Shown here: positions 8,013-16,493 of the stretch, in pieces
Position numbering within the stretch: position 1 is the stretch's first letter
Layout of the letters: every line of letters starts with the position of its first letter
Source of the DNA: Nitrososphaerota archaeon
GTDB taxonomy: Archaea; Thermoproteota; Nitrososphaeria; Nitrososphaerales; Gagatemarchaeaceae
Assembly: GCA_027887005.1 (NCBI GenBank)
Contig: JAPCJI010000004.1
Span: 23,329 to 87,328 of the forward strand
Length of the DNA: 64,000 nt
Direction of reading: 5' to 3'
Notes under the pieces: model-generated
Database searches by the model: none
What the model was told of the DNA's origin: nothing
The model's input: only the letters and a program-made list of their open reading frames with translations
Made by a program: the position numbers and the translations under genes

Positions 8013-9626
8013 TTGCCAGAGATTGAAATCGAAAACCTGTCCTTCACCTATGAGAACCGTTCCACCGAGGCCCTCAAGGACGTCAGCTTCAAGCTGGAAA
8101 AGCAGGAGTTCGTTCTCATTGCCGGCCCCAGCGGTTCGGGGAAGTCCACTCTCCTGAAGTGCATCAATGGGCTGATTCCCCATCGCTACGTGGGGAAATA
8201 CTCTGGCAGGGTTGTCGTCGCGGGCGAACCGGTCTCCAATTCCAAGTTCCTAGGGCTTTCGCTTCACGTCGGCACGGTCCTCCAGGAAGTCGAGAAGCAG
8301 ATAGTCTCTTCGATCGTGGAGGACGAAGTATCCTTTGGTCCGTCCAACCTGGCCCTCCCGCGGCCGGAGATTCAGAGGCGCGTCCAAGAAAGCCTCGCCG
8401 CGCTCGGGATAATCGAGCTCCGCAACCGTTTCACATATGCGCTCTCAGGGGGAGAGAAACAGCGGCTAGCCATAGCCGATATCGCGGCAATGGAGACAAG
8501 CATCGTCCTCTTCGACGAACCGCTGGCGAACCTTGATTCGAACGGAGTGCGGCTGATGCAGGACGTCTTCAAACATCTTCGCGCCCAGGGGAAGACCATC
8601 ATCGTGTCCGAGCACAGGACGGAGGAGGTCCTGAAGGCCAACCCGTCAAGGATCATGGTCATCGGAAACGGAAGCCTGCTGGTGGATAGCACAGACCCAA
8701 GGTGCCTGATCGACTTCGCCGACGTCCTGAAGGTGCCGGCGGACTACGTCGAAGCCAGCCCGAAGAGGCTCCTGCCTGCTTCCCTCCCACGCGAGCAACC
8801 GAAGGCGGACGACCTGATCGTCTGCGAGAACGTCGCCGTTGAATACTCCCAGGGCCGAAGGGTGCTTGACGATGCCTCGCTGACGATCAAGGAAGGCGAG
8901 AGGATAGCGATTCTCGGCAACAACGGGGCCGGCAAGTCCACACTGGCTCTCACGGTCTGCGGCCTGCTGAAACCCACGGCGGGAAGGGTCCTGGTAAGAG
9001 GAAAGGACACACGGGAAGCCATTATCTCTGAGATAGCCAGGTCGGTGGCGATCGTCTTCCAGAGTCCTTTTTCGATGCTGTTCTCCAAGACGGTCCGGAG
9101 CGAGCTCGGTTTCGGGCCCATGAACATCGGCCTGCCCCCCGAGGAGGTTAATGCCCTAGTGCCTGTGGTTGCGAAGGAGTGCGGGATCGAACATCTCCTT
9201 GACGGTTCGCCTTTCGCGTCTAGCTTTGGGGAGAAGAAGAGGATCTGCGTCGCCTCGGTTCTGACGATGCAGCCGAGCTGCATCATCTTGGACGAGCCGA
9301 CCGCCGGTCAAGACTATCGGAGCTACACCCGGTTCATGGACTTCGTCGCCTCGCTGGAACGCGTCAAGTCCTTCATCATAATCACCCACGACCCCGACCT
9401 GGCAATAGACTACACCGACCGTTCGATCATACTCCATGAGGGAAGGGTCATCGCAGATGGCCCGACCACGAAGCTTCTGGCACAAAGAGACGTGACCGAT
9501 GAGGCTGCCATCCGGGAGACTTCTTTGATGGCCCAGTCGAGGAAGTACACGGGCGGCGAGAGGGTCCTCAGGACGAGAGAGCTCGTCGAGCTCGCTTCGG
9601 GTCCCCAGAGGCAGGGAAAGGACTAG
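8013..9626 (+). CDS. ECF transporter ATPase, two ATPase domains fused (EcfA-EcfA')
   Basis: A 537-aa cytoplasmic protein made of two CbiO-type ABC ATPase domains. The first has Walker A GPSGSGKST (residues 38-46), an ALSGGEKQR signature and VLFDEPLANLD Walker B. The second has GNNGAGKST at about residue 304 and IILDEPTAGQD, but its signature reads SSFGEKK instead of LSGGQ, so the two sites are unlikely to be equivalent. In ECF importers such ATPases drive uptake of vitamins or metals together with S and T subunits, which follow here. The TTG start at 8013 lies about 30 nt after a TATA-like ACCTTAAGAA, suggesting a leaderless mRNA. Confidence 0.93.
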   Translation: MPEIEIENLSFTYENRSTEALKDVSFKLEKQEFVLIAGPSGSGKSTLLKCINGLIPHRYVGKYSGRVVVAGEPVSNSKFLGLSLHVGTVLQEVEKQIVSSIVEDEVSFGPSNLALPRPEIQRRVQESLAALGIIELRNRFTYALSGGEKQRLAIADIAAMETSIVLFDEPLANLDSNGVRLMQDVFKHLRAQGKTIIVSEHRTEEVLKANPSRIMVIGNGSLLVDSTDPRCLIDFADVLKVPADYVEASPKRLLPASLPREQPKADDLIVCENVAVEYSQGRRVLDDASLTIKEGERIAILGNNGAGKSTLALTVCGLLKPTAGRVLVRGKDTREAIISEIARSVAIVFQSPFSMLFSKTVRSELGFGPMNIGLPPEEVNALVPVVAKECGIEHLLDGSPFASSFGEKKRICVASVLTMQPSCIILDEPTAGQDYRSYTRFMDFVASLERVKSFIIITHDPDLAIDYTDRSIILHEGRVIADGPTTKLLAQRDVTDEAAIRETSLMAQSRKYTGGERVLRTRELVELASGPQRQGKD

Positions 9627-9660
9627 GCTTAATACATCACATTGGGAGATTAGTGGTCGC

Positions 9661-10257
9661 TTGACTAACCCCGAAACTCAAGCTCCTACGTCGCAAACAA
9701 CCCCCAAAGAATCTCTCTTCTCGACAAAGAACCTGGTCGCCATAGCAGTCGGAATCGCCCTGTATGCCGCCCTTACGATCCCCTTCAACGTGTTCCAGAT
9801 CCCAGGAATCTACCTGGTCGCCGTCAGGCCTACGGTGGCCATCCCGATCGTCTTCGGTTTCCTCTTCGGGCCCATCGCGGGATTCTTCTCCGGATTCCTC
9901 GGCAACGTCATTTCGGACCAGATATCCTTCGGAGGCTTCTTCTGGAACTGGGACATCGGAAACGGCCTCATCGGCCTCATCCCTGCCGCCGGGTACTATA
10001 TGGTCAAGAGGACCGACTGGGCGAAGGCAAAGGGCCTGGGCACCACGGTGACGCTGGCCATCGTGGGGTCGATCATAGGCATCGGGTTCGCAGCGCTCAC
10101 CGACCTCGTCTTCCAGATAGGGCTGAGCACCACCGACGCGGCCATAGCCGAATTCATTCCGGCCGCGGTGACCGACGCAATCAACGGAGCCATCCTCGCA
10201 CCCATCATCGTCTACGCCTACGTCTCGGCCACGAAGGGCCGGGCAAGAAGAATGTAG
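9661..10257 (+). CDS. ECF transporter S component (substrate-specific subunit)
   Basis: A 198-aa membrane protein with about six hydrophobic segments. After a polar Ser/Thr/Pro-rich N-terminus (1-20) it has LYAALTIPFN, VRPTVAIPIVFGFLFGPIAGFFSG, a GNVISD motif and WNWDIGNGLIGL, which I recognise as the general pattern of ECF-type S components. This subunit binds the vitamin. Its loops do not let me name thiamine, riboflavin, biotin or another ligand, and no riboswitch is visible. TTG at 9661 follows a TATA-like CTTAATACAT by about 28 nt, so the gene also has its own promoter although it sits between the ATPase and T-component genes. Confidence 0.88.
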   Translation: MTNPETQAPTSQTTPKESLFSTKNLVAIAVGIALYAALTIPFNVFQIPGIYLVAVRPTVAIPIVFGFLFGPIAGFFSGFLGNVISDQISFGGFFWNWDIGNGLIGLIPAAGYYMVKRTDWAKAKGLGTTVTLAIVGSIIGIGFAALTDLVFQIGLSTTDAAIAEFIPAAVTDAINGAILAPIIVYAYVSATKGRARRM

Positions 10258-10267
10258 CGACGCGGGC

Positions 10268-11080
10268 ATGCTTCAGATAAGGTATTTCCCGGGAAATACC
10301 TTCCTTCACAGGCTTGACCCTAGATCAAAATTCCTGCTTCTGATCTTCTTCATCTTCGTCGAGGTCGCCTTCAGGGACGTCAGGATAGTCGCAATCCCCT
10401 TCCTCGCCTCGGTCATCATGTACTTCTCGGCGAAGATCCCCTACAGGGAGGTCAGGGGCACCTGGAAGTTCCTGCTCGTGGTGATAGTCGTCATCTCGTC
10501 GATCAACGTCCTCTTCACCCTGGTGGGGACGACCGTGGTCGCACCTCATGTGGTCTTCCGCTACTGGATATTCACGATCACCCAGGAGGGCCTTTCCCTT
10601 GCCGTGGCTGCCACCATGAGGCTCCTCTCTCTGGCCATTGTTTCGATCACACTGGTCATGACGACGGACCCTGGCCTCTATGGGCCCGCCATGTCGAAAC
10701 TTGGTGTCCCATACAGGGGAGGCTACGTCTTCGACCTTGCCATCCGTTACGTGCCCACCTATGCCAACGACCTCGAAGCCACCATGAACGCGCAGATGGC
10801 GAGAGGCTACAGGCCGAGGGGGAGCAGGAAAGGGATACTGTCGAGCATAGTGAACACGGTCCCCCTGATCGTCCCGGTTTCGGTCAATGCCATGCTTTCG
10901 ATCTACGACATCGCGGACGCGATGGAGCTCAGGGCCTTCGGCGTCAAGAAGCAAAGGACGTGGTACAGGGACGTAAGGTTCGGCAGGATGGACTACGCGA
11001 CCGTTGCCGTCGTCCTGGCCGCGCTGGCTCTGTCAATCTATCTCAGAACTCTGTTTACGGGGTACTGGATTCCAGGCTAG
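10268..11080 (+). CDS. ecfT: ECF transporter T component
   Basis: A 270-aa membrane scaffold protein of ECF importers. It starts with the usual LHRLDPRSKFL amphipathic segment (14-24), has several membrane helices, and carries the two short coupling-helix motifs typical of EcfT: ARG at 178-180 (in QMARGYRPRG) and RAFG at 222-225 (in MELRAFGVK). These contact the two ATPase domains. It begins 10 nt after the S-component stop and is clearly co-transcribed with it. Together with the fused ATPase and the S component the set is complete, so this is likely a dedicated (group I) ECF importer. Confidence 0.93.
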   Translation: MLQIRYFPGNTFLHRLDPRSKFLLLIFFIFVEVAFRDVRIVAIPFLASVIMYFSAKIPYREVRGTWKFLLVVIVVISSINVLFTLVGTTVVAPHVVFRYWIFTITQEGLSLAVAATMRLLSLAIVSITLVMTTDPGLYGPAMSKLGVPYRGGYVFDLAIRYVPTYANDLEATMNAQMARGYRPRGSRKGILSSIVNTVPLIVPVSVNAMLSIYDIADAMELRAFGVKKQRTWYRDVRFGRMDYATVAVVLAALALSIYLRTLFTGYWIPG

Positions 11081-11200
11081 CGGGTGGGTCCTTCAACTAT
11101 GGGAGTGGATATGCCTCGTCCACTTCGACATTTTCAGTTCTAGTCTGCACTAAGTCGTTGAGCCGAATTCGGCCCTGTTCGCTTTGAGGGGAAACTACTT

Positions 11201-14200
11201 TCAAGTCGACGCCGCTGCGGGAAGAGCGGCAATCGCCGATTGCACCCTTTCAAGGTAGACCTTGTTCCCCATCCGGGTGAACATGGCCTTAGCCTCCCCG
11301 AAGGCACTCCTGGCCTTCTCCCAGTCGCCATTCTTGGCACATGAAGTTCCGAGTTCGTAGAACAATCTTGCTTCGAAGAAGACAGCAATTCCCTTTCCAA
11401 GCATTCCAACGGCTTTCTCATACGCAGCCACCGCTTCGGGGAATTTCTTCTCCGCGGCCTTCATCGCCCCATCGATCGCAAGGACGCCGCCCAGCACCAG
11501 ATCAGTCCGAGCTTTTTCGTAGACGTCACCAGCCTCTTTGGAGGCGGCCCGAGCCGCGTCCATGTCCCCGACTCCGATTGACGCCTGTACAAGGTACCAA
11601 AGGGTGCCCACGATGAACTGCGCATAGGTGAGCGCGGTGGAGAGATTCTTCTCGCGGACCATGTTCATGTACTCCTCAAGGTGTTTCCTCGCCTTGGTGT
11701 AGTCCCCCATCTCTACATAGAGAACGCCGAAGTCGTTGCCGGCTCTGAGGAGCTCTTGGAAATCCTGGCCGCCTTCGAGAATCCCATGAAACCTGTGCAG
11801 GTACTCTTCCGCTTCGTCGTAACGCCCCTGATAAGTCAAGACCTCTCCCATCTCAGCTATGGCTTCCCTCTTGGACGACGGTGACGCGCTCGGGTCTGAA
11901 ATGAATTCTTGGGCTATCGCCCTCGCCCGCTCCAGGTCGCCATTGAACATGCTGGCTCCGGCCACCAAAAGCTTGGAAAAGTCGACGTACGATTTGTACC
12001 CGACCCTGTCGAAATACGAAAGGGCCTCATTCGAGTACTTCAGCCCCTCCTCCACTGATTCGCTCTCGACCGTGAGGTTGTTGTAGGCTCTCATCACAAC
12101 GTCGTAGAAGTTGTGTTCCAGGCCTATGGCCAGGGCCTTCTTCATGTTCTGAAACTTCGCCTCCTTCTCAGTGGCAGGTGCGACTATCGCCAGGGTCAGG
12201 TGGGCGTGAGCCTCGACCTCAGGGAGACCCAGCTTAGCTGACAGCGCCAGGGCCTTGGTGGCAAGGTCCTTGGACTCGGGCAATCTGCCGGTCAGGAAAT
12301 AGAACCGGGCCAAGGTATGATAGAGCTGGGCCGTCTCCTCGGTCTCCCCCTCCTTTGCCAGGGCCGCCTTGGCCTTCTCGAAGTATCCGTTGGGGGCGGT
12401 GACGTTCTCCCTGTTCAGGTCGAAAGACCAGAAGGCGAGGTTCCTGTATATCTTGGCCGCCCTCTGGTTCTCGTTCACCTCGGCCGCCAGTCGGGCAGCT
12501 TCTTCGAGACGCTTCGCGAAATCCTGGCGCCCAGAGTACCTGTCTGCCTCTCCCAGCTTTTCTAGGACCCTGCTTCGGGCCGCCTTGTCGGGGGTGTCTT
12601 CCAGGGCTTCAAGCGCAATCCGGAGGTAATTTGCAGCCTCGCCATGGGCGTAGACCTTGGAGGCCCTGTCAGCAGCCTTCAGCGCATATTCAAGGGCCTT
12701 GGCCTGGTCGTTCCCTTTCATGTAGTGATAGACGAGGACCCCATACACGTCCTCCAGCCTATCCTTGTAGATCACCTCCACCGCCTGGGCCGCCTTGACG
12801 TGATACCTCCCTCTCCGGAGCAGTGTCATCTCCTCGTAGATGGCGTCCCTGATTCTTGTGTCGGTGAACGCGAAGCCCGGCCTCCCGCTCGCCATCTTCG
12901 TCTCCCTGATGAGCCTCGTCCTAAGGACCCTGTCCATGGCGTCCACGAGCCGGTTCTCATCCATCCCGGTGACCGCCTTCAGCAGGGCGAACGAGAACTC
13001 CTTCGACTCCGAGCTCGTCACGGAGGCGACCGACAGGATCCCCATACACTCCTCGTCCAAGTTGCTAAGCCTCTGCTTGATGACCGTCCTGACCCCACTC
13101 GGTATCTCAATCTCCGAGATGGGCTTCCTGTCCCACCCATTCGCAGTCCTGAAGAGCACTCCCTGCTCGACCATCGACCTCACCAGCTCCTCGATGAAGA
13201 ACGGGTTCCCCCCCGTCTTGGCGTATACAAGGTCCCTGAACTCGACATCGACCGTCTTCTGGCCGAGGATCTCTCCGATCATGAGCCCGGTGTCTTCCGG
13301 GCCGAACCCCTTCAGGGTCAGGGTCTCTCCGAGCTTCTCCCTCTTGACTTCGTACAGGAACTCGAAGAGGTCCGAATCTTCTTCGACCTCGACGTCCCTG
13401 TATATCCCGAGGACGAGGATCCTGTGGGTCTGCGCCTGCCTCGCGGCGGAAAGGATGAGGTCGAGCGAGCCAGCGTCGGCCCAGTTCATGTCGTCGAAGA
13501 TGATGAGCAGTGGACCTTCCTTGGAGATGTTGACGACGAGCTGGGATATCCCGTCGATGAAGCTGAGCCTGTCCTGGTCGACCGACCCGCTGCTTCCGGC
13601 GTTCACGGGCCCGACCGAGGCGGTTATCTCCGGGACGAGTTTCGCCACTTCAGCCGCGTGGTTCCCTATGACCTTGAAGAGGAGTTGAGGAGGACTGGTC
13701 CGGACGAACTCCCGTATCTGCTCGACCCACGGGGCGTAGGGGATCTTCCCCTCGCGCCTCGAGCACCTCCCATAAAGCGTGGTGATGCGCCTCTCCCTGG
13801 CCGTGGCCGACAGCTCTTCCGCGATCCTAGTCTTTCCTATCCCCGCCTCGCCAGCGACGAAGAAGAGGTTCCCCTCGCTCTGTATCATGGTTTCGAGGGC
13901 CGACCTGAGCCGCGCGAGTTCTGCGACCCGGTCGACGAGCGGGATGATCTTCTTTGCCTCCCCAGCTATCGCCTCCTTTTCCCAGGGGAGGACGACCCTG
14001 TAGACCTCCATCGGGACCTGGACGTTCTTCAGGTCGTGCTTGCCCAGCCCGACCAACGGGTGGTCTATCTTGTTCCAGACCTGGTCATAGACCTGCTGCG
14101 AAATGCACACGCTCCCGGGAGTTGAGAGGGGCTCGATGCGCGAAGCTATGTTGACGGCATCCCCGAAGACATCGGCCCCGCGGTAGATGACGTCCCCGAC

Positions 14201-14500
14201 GTGGATCCCTATCCTCAGCTGGATCTTGGACGAGGGGTTCGACACGTTCCGCTCGTAGGCGACCCTCTGGATCTCGACCGCGCAGAGCGTCGCGCTGAGC
14301 GCGCTGGAGAACTCGACGAGGAAGGAGTCCCCGATCATCTTGACCTCCCGGCCTCCGTGCTTCGCAAAGACCGGTCGGAGCAGCGACGCGTGTTCCTGCA
14401 GGAGGGCAAGGGCGGTCGACTCGCTTTCCTGGGTCAGGGCAGTGTACCCGACTAAGTCGGTGAACATTATGGCCGCGAGTCTGCGCTCTTCTTCAGCCAA
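11201..14500 (-). CDS. Class III nucleotide cyclase fused to AAA/STAND ATPase and TPR repeats
   Basis: A 1099-aa soluble protein. Residues 1-165 are a class III adenylate/guanylate cyclase domain with the full catalytic set: metal-binding Asp15 and Asp58, candidate purine-selecting Lys54 and Asp114, and transition-state Asn117 and Arg121. Residues about 185-480 form an AAA/STAND ATPase module with Walker A GEAGIGKT (217-224) and Walker B LLIIFDDMNWAD. From about 590 to the end are helical repeats of TPR type. The architecture suggests a protein-sensing switch gating cyclic nucleotide synthesis; the ligand and the product (cAMP or cGMP) are not shown. It stands alone between two other transcription units. 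Confidence 0.9.
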   Translation of the reverse strand: MAEEERRLAAIMFTDLVGYTALTQESESTALALLQEHASLLRPVFAKHGGREVKMIGDSFLVEFSSALSATLCAVEIQRVAYERNVSNPSSKIQLRIGIHVGDVIYRGADVFGDAVNIASRIEPLSTPGSVCISQQVYDQVWNKIDHPLVGLGKHDLKNVQVPMEVYRVVLPWEKEAIAGEAKKIIPLVDRVAELARLRSALETMIQSEGNLFFVAGEAGIGKTRIAEELSATARERRITTLYGRCSRREGKIPYAPWVEQIREFVRTSPPQLLFKVIGNHAAEVAKLVPEITASVGPVNAGSSGSVDQDRLSFIDGISQLVVNISKEGPLLIIFDDMNWADAGSLDLILSAARQAQTHRILVLGIYRDVEVEEDSDLFEFLYEVKREKLGETLTLKGFGPEDTGLMIGEILGQKTVDVEFRDLVYAKTGGNPFFIEELVRSMVEQGVLFRTANGWDRKPISEIEIPSGVRTVIKQRLSNLDEECMGILSVASVTSSESKEFSFALLKAVTGMDENRLVDAMDRVLRTRLIRETKMASGRPGFAFTDTRIRDAIYEEMTLLRRGRYHVKAAQAVEVIYKDRLEDVYGVLVYHYMKGNDQAKALEYALKAADRASKVYAHGEAANYLRIALEALEDTPDKAARSRVLEKLGEADRYSGRQDFAKRLEEAARLAAEVNENQRAAKIYRNLAFWSFDLNRENVTAPNGYFEKAKAALAKEGETEETAQLYHTLARFYFLTGRLPESKDLATKALALSAKLGLPEVEAHAHLTLAIVAPATEKEAKFQNMKKALAIGLEHNFYDVVMRAYNNLTVESESVEEGLKYSNEALSYFDRVGYKSYVDFSKLLVAGASMFNGDLERARAIAQEFISDPSASPSSKREAIAEMGEVLTYQGRYDEAEEYLHRFHGILEGGQDFQELLRAGNDFGVLYVEMGDYTKARKHLEEYMNMVREKNLSTALTYAQFIVGTLWYLVQASIGVGDMDAARAASKEAGDVYEKARTDLVLGGVLAIDGAMKAAEKKFPEAVAAYEKAVGMLGKGIAVFFEARLFYELGTSCAKNGDWEKARSAFGEAKAMFTRMGNKVYLERVQSAIAALPAAAST

Positions 14501-14889
14501 GTGGTCTCAGTTCCTCGGATTCGCCAGATGATAAAACCGTTTGCGAGCTCAGGTTCAGCCGGATTCAAATCCTTTGGGCAGGTGAAATTAGTCAGATGTG
14601 CCCGCGCCACGCAAGGGTGGGCGAGAGAAGCCCATCATTTGACGCCCGCCCTGTGGCCAAGGAAGTCATGGTCTACTACTATGCTGCTGGTCAGGGGTCT
14701 TTCAAGGCTCGGTCTGGCTGAAGAACGTCCCGGGGCCCTAGCAGGTGTTTCCACAAAGTTGGCAAGGCTGCGGGTGAACCGCGAATTGTCGCCAGGCAAG
14801 CCAAGATCATCTGATCAGTGAATTCATCAGACACCATGCTGGCTAACTTGGTGCAGTCTGCGGTCGTCTGTGGTGGGTGCGGAGGACTT
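14501..14889 (+). other. Intergenic stretch, no supported gene
   Basis: Between the cyclase gene start and the zinc-ribbon micro-gene. A frame stays open on the plus strand from 14501 to 14821, but its translation is rich in Arg and Ser and shows no family features. The cyclase promoter should lie at the left end. A conserved RNA (RNase P, SRP) was looked for by eye and not recognised. Confidence 0.4.
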
Positions 14890-15045
14890 TCAAACGCCTT
14901 CGAAGTTCTGCTCGTCTGGTGCCTGCATGGCGAAATGCTGGTCCAGCCCGGCTTGGTTCCGCATGCACCAGGGGCAGAGTACCTCGGCTCTGTTCATGGT
15001 TAGGTAGTATACGTTGCATCTTCGGCAACTCTTGCCAAAGGTCAT
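14890..15045 (-). CDS. Putative zinc-ribbon micro-protein (51 aa)
   Basis: A small frame with ATG at 15045. Residues 7-10 are CRRC and 24-27 are CPWC, giving a CxxC-x13-CxxC pair compatible with one zinc site. The C-terminal half is polar with no membrane segment. A longer in-frame start (ATG at 15090, 66 aa) is possible. It lies alone in a gene-poor region next to a mobile element. Proteins like this often bind nucleic acid or partner proteins, but nothing here shows its function. Support is limited to the paired cysteine motifs. Confidence 0.45.
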   Translation of the reverse strand: MTFGKSCRRCNVYYLTMNRAEVLCPWCMRNQAGLDQHFAMQAPDEQNFEGV

Positions 15046-16208
15046 TGAATCCAGGACGAGACTATGAACACTGCTCGCTTCGCTGGTCATGCTCGCCCAC
15101 CGGCGACGAGGAGCGATCCCATCATGGCCGAATACAACCTGTTCCCGAGCTGTTTCCTCCTTTCGATTTCTTTCTGCACCGAGCAGATGAAGCACCGCCG
15201 ATCCTGCCCCCGGGCGAGTGAACTTCGCCGAACCCCAGTTAGTCCGCGCCAAAATCTAAGTTGCTCTGGGGTCAGGAAATAGGTCCTCCAGGCAGTTCTC
15301 CCGGCTCTCACCAGGGTTCGACGGTTTCCTGGATGAGCGCTGCACTCTTCCCTTCCACGCGAAAGGCTGGTCACTGACGTCTCGGTTTCCACCAGAAGTG
15401 CAATGGCCTGGCCTCGGGATATATCCACAATGAACGCTGGATACAGAGCAGTGGTTCATCAGAGGCCACAGGAGAACTTTGGCGAAGGCAAGTGGGATGC
15501 CTCTGCTCGAAGTCAGTGGCAGGTCTTAGTCGGTTCAAGTGGGCGCCTGGACAAGGAAGAATCTGGTTTGGAATCCTGCGACAACGTGTACTTTCAGATT
15601 CGGGGAGAATGCCAGAATCTCCGTGGCCGTCCTTGAAGAATCCATGATGAGCCCATGTCAATTGGGGACTATTTGCCGTCCATTTCGAAGACGGATATTT
15701 GCGAAACCTAAATGAGTTAGCGGACTGGAGGATCCGAGCGAGTCGTCGGTCGGGTTCCCACAGTAGTCTCTGAACCTTCTTCCTGGTGTCGAAGGCAGTC
15801 ACAAGTCAGCACCTTCACCAGACTCCCTCCGTCACACAGCCTTGCAATCGACGCTGGCCCTAATTTGCCAGAAGGCCATCCGATGCTCCATGACCCAAAG
15901 AAAATCCGATGTCAGGAAGATGCTCACAGACTGGGAGATCGTCCACGACAGCATAGGCGTCGACGTCTTCCTTCCCCCGAAGAGGTGCAAGAACTGCGAT
16001 GATTGAGACTGGAGACCCGCCCAGGTTCAGGAAGGCCTCCCACACGCCTGAAGGCTTGCTGGGGGGACGGTGCGAGACGTGTGTTTCGTTCTGGAGCGTT
16101 GGATTCTGTAACAGGTATCAGACGCCGGTGGACAGGGATAACCTGTGTGACAGCTACTCATCGATTCACTAGTTCGGGACGAGGGCCTCGTCTCGAACAT
16201 CTCGAAAC
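15046..16208. other. Gene-poor stretch of 1.16 kb
   Basis: No frame here has recognisable family features. Several frames of 60-140 codons overlap each other in both directions, and their translations look like non-coding sequence. A minus-strand frame ending at 15087 contains TPEQLRFWR and a CFIC pair and is the least unconvincing, but I cannot support it. The stretch precedes the mobile element and may be decayed element DNA. Confidence 0.4.
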
Positions 16209-16439
16209 TCATTCCTCAACGCGCCCACGAGCGCGAGAATTGGGAATAGGTTCTTTCTTTATCACTAATTTGGTCCCAATTCTCGCCAAGGTCAACGATT
16301 CACCTTCTTTCCACCCCAAGGACTTGACTTCCTTTGGCGGGATAATCACTGTCCATCTGAAGTATTCTTTACCTCTTACCTCTCGGTTCCTCTGCTTCTG
16401 TAGTCGCATGACAGCAGGTGATGCTAGCCGCCCCTCCAT
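16209..16439 (-). CDS. AbrB/SpoVT-like small DNA-binding regulator
   Basis: A 76-aa protein. The central part, WTVIIPPKEVKSLGWKEGES followed by LTLARIGTKLVIKKE, has the swapped-hairpin AbrB pattern (strand, IPxxxxxxLGxxEG, strand with xxLVIKK), common in archaeal antitoxins and transcription regulators. ATG at 16439 lies about 26 nt from a TATA-like box shared with the divergent PrimPol gene; an internal ATG (16409) would also keep the domain. A perfect palindrome (16447-16458) lies between that TATA box and this start, so the protein probably regulates itself and the replication genes. No toxin gene is next to it, which argues for a regulator rather than an antitoxin. Confidence 0.7.
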   Translation of the reverse strand: MEGRLASPAVMRLQKQRNREVRGKEYFRWTVIIPPKEVKSLGWKEGESLTLARIGTKLVIKKEPIPNSRARGRVEE

Positions 16440-16446
16440 AAGCGTT

Positions 16447-16458
16447 TTAGATATCTAA
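16447..16458. promoter_or_regulatory. Palindromic operator 1 (TTAGATATCTAA)
   Basis: A perfect 12-bp palindrome lying between the shared TATA-like box at 16461-16468 and the start of the AbrB-like gene. The same core, TTAGATATCTAA, occurs again at 16470-16481, with a centre-to-centre distance of 23 bp, about two helical turns. Binding here would block the leftward transcript. Confidence 0.7.
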
Positions 16459-16460
16459 GG

Positions 16461-16468
16461 CTTTATTA
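16461..16468. promoter_or_regulatory. Shared bidirectional TATA-like box (CTTTATTA)
   Basis: An A/T-rich box whose centre is about 28 nt from the PrimPol ATG (16494) on one side and about 26 nt from the AbrB-like ATG (16439) on the other. Both distances fit archaeal leaderless promoters, so one TBP site may serve both directions. It sits between the two identical palindrome cores. Confidence 0.55.
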
Positions 16469-16482
16469 GTTAGATATCTAAC
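16469..16482. promoter_or_regulatory. Palindromic operator 2 (GTTAGATATCTAAC)
   Basis: A perfect 14-bp palindrome between the shared TATA-like box and the PrimPol start. It contains the same 12-bp core as operator 1. Occupation would cover the region just before the rightward transcription start. Confidence 0.7.
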
Positions 16483-16493
16483 GGCAACAGCAA

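Noticed and set aside
12644..14125. 493-codon plus-strand frame antisense to the cyclase/STAND gene
   Set aside because: The opposite strand has intact catalytic motifs; this frame is Pro/Arg/Leu-rich shadow coding typical of high-GC antisense.
14580..14830. Possible RNase P or SRP RNA
   Set aside because: A few short strings (GGGTGAACC, GAAGAACGTCC) recall these RNAs, but the conserved cores could not be found.
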